The notes beneath the pieces were generated by a model. It was given only the letters and a program-made list of their open reading frames with translations, ran no database searches and was not told the origin of the DNA. Below, in pieces: positions 30,966 through 40,000 of a DNA stretch of 64,000 nucleotides. Made by a program: the position numbers and the translations under genes. Origin of the DNA: an uncultured Mediterranea sp. (GTDB lineage: Bacteria; Bacteroidota; Bacteroidia; Bacteroidales; Bacteroidaceae); the NCBI GenBank assembly GCA_945641355.1, contig CALZEQ010000013.1, positions 1 to 64,000 of the forward strand, in the 5' to 3' direction. Numbering within the stretch: position 1 is the first letter of the stretch; the number at the start of each line of letters is the position of its first letter.

Positions 30966-31006
30966 TGGATGAGACAGTGTATTGTCAAATTTAAAAGATT
31001 AACAGA

Positions 31007-32056
31007 ATGAAAAAATATATTTATATCCTGGCGTGCGCCGCAGCATTGATGACGACCGCCTGCAACAGCGACGATCCGATGGACTCCTGCTCGAAGCATG
31101 ACTATGCCGACGGTCAGTCGCCCTACCTGCGCACCAATTCCGACGCAACGGTAGAGGTATCGTTGGAATTCCCCAAAGCCCGCATCGACGAGGCACAGAC
31201 CATCAGCCTGAAGGACTATGCCGGCACCTTCCACAGAAACCTGAACATGACGGTAGACGAGGTGCTGGACGGCCTGAGCAGCGGAAAGATTGTATGCTAT
31301 ACCATCAACCCCACCCGTGGCATCTGGAACCTGGATGCTCCCACCGTGGGCGAGTACGGCTGGTACTGGAACACGGCTGGTTCATTGGCAACTGCCGACA
31401 ATGCCGTGGCTTCCGTAGAACTGGACAAGGCTTCCAAATCGCTTGTCGTGAAGATGCTGAACGATCCTGATGCTGGTGTCAGCACTACAGCCAATTTGGG
31501 ACTTGCCATCAGCAACGGTCATGATTTGGACAATTACGTACGTTTCAAGATTGGGGCGGTCGTAACCGATCCGAGCAAGGTCATCACCAAAGTGTCTGTT
31601 CCTGCTGGTGACTATTCGGCAGCTTCCATCATGTTTGAAGACTATGCCGATGCCATTGAGATGAATCTGGGCATTTCTATCACAGAGTTCCTGACCAGAT
31701 ATTCGAACAGTGGTACGGTAGGCGATGAACCTTTGGAAATCTATTTGTCGAATGCAGAAGGCAAATGGTTGGCAGTCAACGAGGCCGGTGACAAGGTATG
31801 GACTGCACCCGAAGAAGCCAAGCAACGTCCTTCTACCACCAGTGGTTGGATGGGCTGGTGGCTCGATTACGATTTGAACATTACGACATGGGGAGCCGGT
31901 TGCTTCCTCTTCATTGAAGGTGATGACAAGTGTGTGAAGATCGGACGTTATCCGGATGTAGCTTCGGGTACGCAAGCTGAGGTTCGCTTTGTTTATACAT
32001 TGGCCGAGGATCACAGTCGCTTTATCGAATTCATCGTATCAGTCACGTTTGAATAA
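31007..32056 (+). CDS. Surface lipoprotein with two DUF4859-like domains
   Basis: MTTACNSDDPMDS lipobox; repeated motif ...GWMGWWLDYDLNITTWGAGCFLFIE... Confidence 0.75.
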   Translation: MKKYIYILACAAALMTTACNSDDPMDSCSKHDYADGQSPYLRTNSDATVEVSLEFPKARIDEAQTISLKDYAGTFHRNLNMTVDEVLDGLSSGKIVCYTINPTRGIWNLDAPTVGEYGWYWNTAGSLATADNAVASVELDKASKSLVVKMLNDPDAGVSTTANLGLAISNGHDLDNYVRFKIGAVVTDPSKVITKVSVPAGDYSAASIMFEDYADAIEMNLGISITEFLTRYSNSGTVGDEPLEIYLSNAEGKWLAVNEAGDKVWTAPEEAKQRPSTTSGWMGWWLDYDLNITTWGAGCFLFIEGDDKCVKIGRYPDVASGTQAEVRFVYTLAEDHSRFIEFIVSVTFE

Positions 32057-32082
32057 TGTAAATTTAAAAACTAATAATCATT

Positions 32083-33351
32083 ATGAAATCAATACATACA
32101 TATCTTTTCATGACGGCCTTTGCGCTCCTGTCCGGCGGTTTTCTGGCAGGATGTAGCGACGACGATGAACCGGAGGTGAAGGTGCCGGAATCGTTTACGG
32201 TCAGTGCCAACTCAGCCAACGTGATGTGGGACGATACGGAAGCCGTGATAGACTTTGGTGCCAACGTGAAGTGGGATGCCGTCAGCTCGGCTGCCTGGGT
32301 ACAGATAGACCCCAACAAGGGTGAGGCCGGCGACCACCGCCTCTTCCTGGTGATGACACGCAACTACAACCTCCTGCCCCGCACCGCTACGGTCAGCCTG
32401 AAGTGCGGCGAGCAGACACAGCAGATTACCGTGACGCAGAGCGGATGCGACGACCCGGCTAAGGTGACAACCGTCAACACCTCGTTGGAGACGGGTACCA
32501 CCGACTACTCGGCCGGTGAGCTGGCTCTCTCGGGCTACAGCTACGAGATAGAGAACAACCTGGGCCTCACCATCGAGCAGTTCAAGCAGGGTGTGGCCGA
32601 CGGTACCGTGGAGCTCTGCATGGTGAACCGCAAGGAGAACAGCTGGAGCAGTGCCGACTACACCGCCAATGCACCGGGCTACTGGCTGGACAGCGACCTG
32701 GAGGTGACCCATTGGGACGGTGCCGGCTACCCGGCCAACGCCCTCTTCATCGAGGTGTCCGAGGACGTAGTCTACATCGGTCGTGCCTCCGGCATCACCA
32801 CCGAGCTGAACTTCGAGATGAGCTTCGTGCTCCGTCTTGCCAAGGACCACAGCAAGTACCTCCGCTTCAACGTCAACGTTACCTGCCCCATCTATACACC
32901 CGAGGTGAAGGTAGAGGCTGACGGCAACGTGGTAGAGGCTACCATCGAGATGGTGGATGTCTACAATGCCACGGTACTGCCCTTCGAGCAGCTGCTCGAC
33001 GTGCTCTCCGAGAGCCTCTCTGTAGAGAGTGCCGAAGCCTTCGTGGCCGGCATTGAGAACGGTGACATCTTCATGTACATGGTAGACCCCGCTACCGGTG
33101 AATGGCTCACCGAGGCCAAACAGACAGCCGGCGGCTACGTGGGCTACTGGTTGGGCGAGAACCTGACTCCTACCGGCTGGAGCCCCGACGGCTACCCCAG
33201 CAATACCATCTTCATCGAGACGTATGACGAAGGTATCAGCATCGGTGCCGCTCCGGGTGTAGAGAGTGGTATGAAATTCAACGTCAGCTTCGTCTATGCG
33301 AAGTCGGCTCAGAAGTTCATCCGCATCAACCTGCACGCTTACGAACATTGA
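32083..33351 (+). CDS. BACON domain + two DUF4859-like domains, surface lipoprotein
   Basis: FLAGCSDDDEPEV (lipobox with surface-export-like SDDDE); BACON-like TVSANSANVMWDDTEAVIDFGANVKWDAVSSAAWVQIDPNKGEAG; GYWLDSDLEVTHWDGAGYPANALFIE and GYWLGENLTPTGWSPDGYPSNTIFIE. Confidence 0.82.
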   Translation: MKSIHTYLFMTAFALLSGGFLAGCSDDDEPEVKVPESFTVSANSANVMWDDTEAVIDFGANVKWDAVSSAAWVQIDPNKGEAGDHRLFLVMTRNYNLLPRTATVSLKCGEQTQQITVTQSGCDDPAKVTTVNTSLETGTTDYSAGELALSGYSYEIENNLGLTIEQFKQGVADGTVELCMVNRKENSWSSADYTANAPGYWLDSDLEVTHWDGAGYPANALFIEVSEDVVYIGRASGITTELNFEMSFVLRLAKDHSKYLRFNVNVTCPIYTPEVKVEADGNVVEATIEMVDVYNATVLPFEQLLDVLSESLSVESAEAFVAGIENGDIFMYMVDPATGEWLTEAKQTAGGYVGYWLGENLTPTGWSPDGYPSNTIFIETYDEGISIGAAPGVESGMKFNVSFVYAKSAQKFIRINLHAYEH

Positions 33352-33366
33352 TGTGATTAACCCCGC

Positions 33367-33406
33367 GAAAGGAGGGTGTGCCCTTAGAGAGGCACATCCT
33401 CCTTTC
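33367..33406 (+). other. Intergenic 16-bp-stem hairpin within the operon
   Basis: GAAAGGAGGGTGTGCC / GGCACATCCTCCTTTC with one G-T wobble, 8-nt loop, no T tract. Confidence 0.65.
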
Positions 33407-33429
33407 CCATAAAGAAACCCCATATCTTC

Positions 33430-35715
33430 ATGAAAACAACAATCTACAGCCCAAAGGCACTGCTGATGCTGCTGTTGCTGGCCCTCTGTACGGCCTGTGG
33501 CAGCGACGACAAGGACCTGGAAGAACTGCTGCCCTCGTTGACCATTGCCGACGAACAGCTGGCTCACTCCGTAACGTGCGACAAGAACACAGTGACCATC
33601 CCCTTCACCGCCACTGCCAAGTGGAAAGCCGAAGTGGCAGACAATGCCGACTGGATCTATCCCGAACGTAGCAGCGGTGAGGCGGGAAGCGTTTCGCTGA
33701 AGGTGACCATCACCGCCAACGGTGTGGCACAGGAGCGGAGCGCTGCCTTGCGCCTGAGCTGCGGCAACGACACCAAGGAGGTGACCTTCCGCCAGGCTGC
33801 CAACGAGCAGGGAGAGGAACCCACCGACCCCGACGAGAAGGATACCATGAACTCGTCCGAGGTGAAGGACTTTGAGAAGTACTACAAGCCGAAGGAGTTC
33901 AGCAGCATCAACATGCTGAAGCGCAACGCCAAGTGGTCGTGGTTCCGCCACAAGCAGAGCGAACACTTCTTCGTGTTCTGGGAAGCCGGCTTCGGCGACG
34001 ACCCCAATTCGACGGATGTACCTGCCAACCTCCGCGTGGACATTGACGACCTGCTGGTGAAGGCCGAACAGTTCTACAAGACCAACGTGGAGACGCTGAA
34101 GATGGCCGACGTGACCGAAGGCAAGTCCTACCTGGCCAAGTACAAGATGGAAATCTACCTGCTCTATCAGGAGGAGTGGTTGGCTACCGGTTCGGGCTAC
34201 GACAACGTTATCGGTGCCCTCTGGGTGAATCCCTCAACCTGCCAGCCGGTAGGCTCGACCATCGCCCACGAGATAGGACACTCGTTCCAGTATCAGGTCT
34301 ATTGCGACAAGGTGCTGCAGGGTGCCTCCAACGACTTCAACCACGGCTTCCGCTACGGCTATCCGGGCAGCAACGGCGGCTGCGGCTACTGGGAGCAGTG
34401 CGCCCAGTGGCAGTCGTATCAGGACTATCCCGAGCAGGTGCTGGCCAACTACCACTTTGAGGTGTGGCTGAAGAACTGCCACCGCCACTTCGAGAACGAG
34501 TGGATGCGCTACGCCAGCTACTGGCTGCCCTACTACTGGACGCAGAAGCACGGCATCGAGATGTATGGCGAAATCTGGCGCAAGTCGGCTTATCCCGACG
34601 ATGCCATCGCCACCTATACCCGACTCTACAATAGCGGCTCGTGGGAAGAGACCCGTAAGGAACTCTACGACTACGCCGCCCGCATGGCTACCTTCGACAT
34701 CGACCGCGTCCGCAACTATGCCGACGGCTATCAGGGCAAGTATGCCACCAAGTTCTATACCAACGCCGAGGGGGCTTACCAGGTGGCTTACGCCAGCTGT
34801 CCCTCTACAACGGGCTTCAACGTCGTCGCGCTGAACGTGCCGCAGGCCGGCACCACCGTCACGGTGGACTTCAAGGGACTGGCTGTGGGCAGTGCGCTGG
34901 CTGCCGATGACCCCGGTACCTACATGGCCAGCGAGGAGCCTGCCGGCACAGTGAATCACTACAACAACGTGGCTGCCGGTCTGGAGGGATGGGCTTACGG
35001 ATTCGTGGCATTGAAGCAGGACGGCACGCGCGTCTATGGCGAGATGAATACCGCCCGCGAGGCGACCGCCTCGTTCACAGTACCCGCCGGCACAGAGCGT
35101 CTCTTCCTTGTGGTGCAGGGTGCACCGACGGAGTACCGCCAGTCTCCCTGGGACGAGAAGGAGCTGACCGACGACCAGTGGCCCTATCAGGTGAAGTTCG
35201 GCGGCACCGACCTGCTGGGTAACTTCAACATCGACGAGACGGCCCAGCCTACCGACCTCACCCTGACCTACAACCTCACCTGTCAGGCTTCGTCTGCCGA
35301 CTATCAGCAGGGCATCATCGACCTGCAGGCCAACGGCGACATCCAGAAGCTGGCACAGGCATTCGTGCTGAAGGCCGAGGTGCTGAGCGGCAAGACGCAA
35401 GCCATTGCCAACGGTACCACGCAGCAGCCGCAGGAGGGCCTCGTCGTGCTGGGTCTGGAGCAGGCCGACGGCTCAATGAACTATACCTATACGGCCAACA
35501 GCGGCTTCTACATCACTGCCGAGGGCAACCAAGGCTCGTGGAGCAACGGTGACCCGCTGTGGGTAGAGTACGACAAGGATGCCTTCACCCTGACCTACGG
35601 GCACTTCCCCGGCAAGTCGGTGGCCGGCACCAAGTACACCGTGAAGCCTACGTTGGTCTATACCAAGGATGGCAAGCAGTACAAGGCTACCTTTGTGCTG
35701 AACATGCAGTTCTGA
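33430..35715 (+). CDS. BACON + DUF6055-like putative zinc metallopeptidase + DUF4859-like C-term, lipoprotein
   Basis: LCTACGSDDKDLEE; HFFVFWEAGFGDDPN; STIAHEIGHSFQYQVYCDK ... GYWEQCAQW; C-term DUF4859-like. Confidence 0.82.
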   Translation: MKTTIYSPKALLMLLLLALCTACGSDDKDLEELLPSLTIADEQLAHSVTCDKNTVTIPFTATAKWKAEVADNADWIYPERSSGEAGSVSLKVTITANGVAQERSAALRLSCGNDTKEVTFRQAANEQGEEPTDPDEKDTMNSSEVKDFEKYYKPKEFSSINMLKRNAKWSWFRHKQSEHFFVFWEAGFGDDPNSTDVPANLRVDIDDLLVKAEQFYKTNVETLKMADVTEGKSYLAKYKMEIYLLYQEEWLATGSGYDNVIGALWVNPSTCQPVGSTIAHEIGHSFQYQVYCDKVLQGASNDFNHGFRYGYPGSNGGCGYWEQCAQWQSYQDYPEQVLANYHFEVWLKNCHRHFENEWMRYASYWLPYYWTQKHGIEMYGEIWRKSAYPDDAIATYTRLYNSGSWEETRKELYDYAARMATFDIDRVRNYADGYQGKYATKFYTNAEGAYQVAYASCPSTTGFNVVALNVPQAGTTVTVDFKGLAVGSALAADDPGTYMASEEPAGTVNHYNNVAAGLEGWAYGFVALKQDGTRVYGEMNTAREATASFTVPAGTERLFLVVQGAPTEYRQSPWDEKELTDDQWPYQVKFGGTDLLGNFNIDETAQPTDLTLTYNLTCQASSADYQQGIIDLQANGDIQKLAQAFVLKAEVLSGKTQAIANGTTQQPQEGLVVLGLEQADGSMNYTYTANSGFYITAEGNQGSWSNGDPLWVEYDKDAFTLTYGHFPGKSVAGTKYTVKPTLVYTKDGKQYKATFVLNMQF

Positions 35716-35749
35716 CATAGCACTCTCTCAAATTTACCCTACAACGTCC

Positions 35750-35799
35750 GGCGGGCCAAGGAACGACATGCAAGTGTCGGCCTCTTGGCCCGCCTTTTT
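35750..35799 (+). terminator. Rho-independent terminator at the end of the first SusC/D operon
   Basis: GGCGGGCCAAG / CTTGGCCCGCC perfect 11-bp stem then TTTTT; internal CGACA/TGTCG hairpin. Confidence 0.9.
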
Positions 35800-35841
35800 G
35801 TATCCGTAGGTCATTGGCAGGGCAGGCAAAGAAAAGCGTCG

Positions 35842-35921
35842 TATCAAGCCATGAAATGGTCATTTCAAGTCATGAAACGATCATTTCAAGCCATGAAACG
35901 ACCATTTCAAGCTGCATTGCG
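35842..35921. repeat. 21-bp tandem repeat array (ATTTCAAGYCATGAAACGAYC)
   Basis: Units start at ~35841, 35862, 35883, 35904 with exact 21-bp period. Confidence 0.85.
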
Positions 35922-35931
35922 TTTGTGGAAG

Positions 35932-35997
35932 CTATGTTCTTGAGCTATGAAAACTATGTCCTTGAGCTATGAAAGCCGTGCTCTTGGCGTGTGAGCA
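35932..35997. repeat. 22-bp tandem repeat array (CTATGTYCTTGAGCTATGAAAR)
   Basis: Units at 35932, 35954 (near-identical) and 35976 (degenerate). Confidence 0.8.
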
Positions 35998-36200
35998 CTA
36001 CTATCGTGACGATGTAACGGCAGCTGTCTGACTCTCCATACCGGCTGCAACGTGTACCATTCGTGTAGGCCGCCTGGGACGTACGTTGCCTGTGGCTTCA
36101 TCCGTGAATACCGTTGGAAACAGTGCATTCTATGCGTATTTTGCGTGCAAATTGCACTCTTTTTACGATGAAATCCCCAAAAATTGCATCAAAAACGGGT

Positions 36201-36229
36201 AAAAACGAGCCCGAAATGAGCTCGTTTTT
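36201..36229. terminator. Bidirectional terminator-like hairpin
   Basis: AAAAACGAGC-ccgaaatga-GCTCGTTTTT, perfect 10-bp arms. Confidence 0.6.
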
Positions 36230-36274
36230 CTCAAAAAAGGGCTATTTTTGTGTTAATGTATGTAAAACTGAAAA

Positions 36275-36500
36275 CATCTGCCACACTTTTTTGATGCTTA
36301 ATCCATTTATATAGAGGAGATTGAAGGAAAGCGTGTGGCAGATGGCAGATATTCAAAACTTCTCACGCACGCGCGTACGCGCGAGAGGGATGTGTGCGCG
36401 TGCGAGTCTGGGTTCCAATGCCGAGTGGCTCTGGGCGGAGCTGTGTACCCACCCACTATACCGATGATTTTAGGGCAGACACATAGGTCTGCCCCTACAG
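36275..36500. repeat. Composite intergenic repeat element (nested inverted repeats, no coding capacity)
   Basis: CATCTGCCACAC (36275-36286)/GTGTGGCAGATG (36333-36344); palindrome CGCGCGTACGCGCG (36370-36383); GGGCAGAC (36473-36480)/GTCTGCCC (36487-36494). Confidence 0.6.
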
Positions 36501-36576
36501 TTTTCAAATTGATTCTATATCAATAAATTACTCATTTTATTAATTAGAAAAACAGCTAAAAGTGTACTTTTTGGTG

Positions 36577-36647
36577 AGATTTAGCTGATGTGTGATGTTG
36601 GAAAATCAGCTAAATCTAATCAAAAAACGGAGATTTAGCTGATTTTC
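36577..36647. repeat. AGATTTAGCTGAT repeat cluster with a perfect 17-bp inverted repeat
   Basis: GAAAATCAGCTAAATCT (36601-36617) / AGATTTAGCTGATTTTC (36631-36647); extra copy at 36577-36589. Confidence 0.85.
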
Positions 36648-36766
36648 TTCATTAGAACATCGTTCGAACATCGTTCGGATGCCGTTCGGGGCGAGCGTCC
36701 GGCGGGATTCGGGTGGGTAAGGCTGGAGTACATGCGGACAGAGGCAGGCTTCCGCGGAAGAAGGGG

Positions 36767-36891
36767 ATGACAAAATCGTCCAGACGATGCAACAATCGTC
36801 CAATACCTATGGATGGTCTTGCTGTAGAATCCTTGCACAAGTACCCGTAGAATGCAACAACTGTCCAAATGGAATGCGAAATCCGTCCAAA
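36767..36891 (+). promoter_or_regulatory. Cluster of four forward-oriented copies of the HTCS-like half-site
   Basis: ATGACAAAATCGTCCAGA (36767), ATGCAACAATCGTCCAAT (36787), ATGCAACAACTGTCCAAA (36852), ATGCGAAATCCGTCCAAA (36874). Confidence 0.6.
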
Positions 36892-36910
36892 AACAGGCCT
36901 ATAGAGAGGC

Positions 36911-36977
36911 CTTGTACGAAATGCGCATTATTCTGTACGATTGTGCGATTCTTCGTCACCCATGCTCGCTTACTTTG
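36911..36977 (+). promoter_or_regulatory. Putative HTCS-controlled promoter B (two half-sites + TTACTTTG) for the second SusC/D operon
   Basis: CTTGTACGAAATGCGCAT (36911-36928) and TCTGTACGATTGTGCGAT (36932-36949), 21 bp apart; TTACTTTG at 36970-36977, 20-bp gap. Confidence 0.62.
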
Positions 36978-37083
36978 TACTGCCGATGCGCCTAAATGGG
37001 TGAATGGGTGTCATAATGACACTATTTAGGCAGTATTGGCTGACAAATTATTAGTATGAACCTTAAAAAAAGGAGTGTGAAGC

Positions 37084-40000
37084 ATGAAAACACATGAAAG
37101 ACGGGTCCTGTTCAGCAAAGTATTGCTGCGGACCACAGCCTGTCTGCTGTTGACAACAGGCACGGGTGCCCTTCCGGCATTCGCTGCATCCGATGCCGGC
37201 ACGGCCGGTATATCGGTTGTCCAACAAACCATCAAAGTGAACGGTACGGTGACCGACGTGAACGGCGACCCTATCATTGGCGCCAGTGTACTGGTGAAGG
37301 GAACCACCAACGGCACCATCACCAATCTGGACGGAAATTTTGAACTCGATGCACCCAAAGGCAGCACGCTGGTGGTGACCTTCATCGGCTATAAGAATGT
37401 AGAGGTGGCTGCCGGCAAGGGTCTGAAGATTACCTTGAAGGAGGATACCGAGATGCTGGACGAAGTGGTGGTGGTAGGTTACGGTACGCAGAAGAAGGCT
37501 ACCCTGACCGGCTCGGTGTCGCAAGTGGGCGGCGACGAACTGAAGAAGGTGGCTGCCACCAACCTGAGCAATACCCTGGCCGGTAAGACCGCCGGCGTGA
37601 TAGCCAACACGCGAAGCGGCGAGCCGGGTGAGGACACGGCCGACATCCTGATTCGTGGTAAGGGCACGCTGGGCAGCACGTCGCCCCTCATCGTGGTGGA
37701 TGGTGTGGCCGACCGCTCCTTTAGCCGACTGAACCCCGAAGACATCGAGTCCATCTCTGTGCTGAAAGATGCCTCTGCCGCCATCTACGGTGCGCGGGCT
37801 GCCAACGGTGTCATTCTGGTGACGACCAAGCGCGGCAAGGAGGGCAAGGTGAAGTTCAACTACAGCGGCAACGTATCCTTCTCGCAGCCTACCCGCATCC
37901 CCAAGATGCTGAACTCGCTGGAGTATGCCACCTACATCAACGAATACGATGCCGGACACGGCGAAGCCTCTACCTACTCAGCCGAGGCCATCCAGAAGAT
38001 TATCAGCGGCGAAGACCCCATCCGCTATGCCGATACCGACTGGTGGGGTTCGGTAGCCAAGGACTGGGCCACCAAGACGCAGCACAGCCTGTCGGTGAGC
38101 GGTGGCAATGAGAAGGTGTCGTTCTACACCTCCGCCCAATACATGTGGCAGGATGCCATCTATAAGAAAGGTGTGCAGGACTACAACCAGTATCAGTTCA
38201 GCACCAACCTGGATGCTCAGATAACGAAGGCCATCCGCTTCAGCATCGACATCCTGGGCCGTCAGGAGGTGCGCAACCGCGGTGTCTTCTCCACGGAAGA
38301 CCTCTTCGGCTACTTCCTCACTACCAACCCGATGGTGGCTCCCTATTACCCCAACGGACTGCTCCGCGTGGGTTACGATGGCGTACACAACAACCCCGCC
38401 GTGAAGGTGACCGACCTGCCCGGTACCAGCAAGAGCACCTATTCGACGCTGAATCTGAAGCCGCGCCTGCGCATCGATTTGGATAAGCTGACCCAGGGGC
38501 TCTATGTAGAGGGATATGCGGCACTCGACTTCCACTACAACGACGGCAAGCAGCTGAACCGTCCGTATGACGTCTATCAGTACAACGCAGCCGAAGACAC
38601 CTACGACAACATGCGGGCTGCGCTGGGACCCGTCAGCGTGAGCCAGTGGTTCAGCAAGGACAAGACCATCACACTGAACGGACGCATCGGCTATGGCCGC
38701 GACTTCGAGGGCGGGCATCACGTAGAAGCCTTCGTGGCCTACGAGCAGATGAAGTACGACTATACCACGGTCAATGCCTGGCGCACCAACTACCTGTCTG
38801 ACGCCATCCCCGAAATATTTGCGGGAAGCGATGCCGGCAAGGACAAGGACAACGGCGGCTATTCCAACGCTTCTGCCCGTCAGAACTACTTCGGACGTAT
38901 CAACTACGCCTATCAGGACAAGTACCTGGCCGAGTTCACCATGCGCTACGACGGCTCCATGAACTTCGCTCCGGGCAACCGTTGGGGTGCCTTCCCCGCC
39001 TTCTCGTTGGGATGGGTCATCAGCGAAGAGCAGTTCTTCCAGCCGGTGAAGCAGGTGGTCAGCTTCCTCAAGCTGAAAGGCTCGTGGGGTATGATGGGTA
39101 ACGACAACGTCTATCCCTACCAGTTCCTGTCGCAGTATATGTTCAGCAGCGGCGGCACGTCGTTCAACGGCGAGGTGGTGAAGGCCCTCTACCTGGCCCG
39201 CACGGCCAACCCCGACATCACGTGGGAGAAGGCCAAGACGTGGAACGTAGGCTTCAACGCACAGTTCCTCGACGGGAAGCTGGCCCTCGATTTCGACTAC
39301 TTCCACTCCAATCGTAGCGACATCCTCATCACCAAGAGTGCATCCGTGCCCAGCTACTCCGGCCTCTCCCTGCCCGACATGAACCTGGGTAAGGTGAGCA
39401 ACCACGGTCTGGAGGTAGTGGCTACCTATCGCGACCATGCCGGCGACTTCGCCTGGAACGTGACCGGCAACTTCACCTATGCCAAGAACAAGGTGGTCTA
39501 TATGGACGAGGCAGCCTCCGTGCCCGAGTGGCAGCGTTGGACAGGCCACCCCATCGACGGTATGGTGCTCTACAAGGCGTTGGGTATCTACCAGACGCAG
39601 GAGCAGGTAGACTCTACACCCCACATCAGCGGAGCCAAGCCGGGCGACCTGATGTATCAGGACACCAACGGCGACGGCAACATCACGTGGGACGATGCCA
39701 TCCGTGTAGACAAGTCGGCCACGCCGAAGGTGATGTTCGGTCTCACCCTGGGCGGCTCCTGGAAGGGCATCGACCTGAACGTCTTCTTCCAGGGACAGGC
39801 CGATGCCGAGCAGCTGGTGATGCCCACCATGAACATGGTACACGACTTCTACGAAGGCCGCTGGGTAGAGACCAACACGCCCGAGCAGAATGCCAAGGCC
39901 CGCTGGCCGCGTGCCTGCATCAAGCAGACCTACATTGATACGTGGAACGGCTCGGCCTCTACCTGGTGGCTGCGCGATGCCTCGTTCGTCCGTCTGAAGT

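Noticed and set aside
35842-35997. CRISPR array
   Set aside because: Repeats are directly adjacent without unique spacers, and no cas genes are present. No CRISPR found in the window.
36114-37029. Short ORFs in the 36.1-37.0 kb spacer (60-80 aa)
   Set aside because: They run through inverted repeats and half-site clusters; read as spurious translations of repeat DNA.
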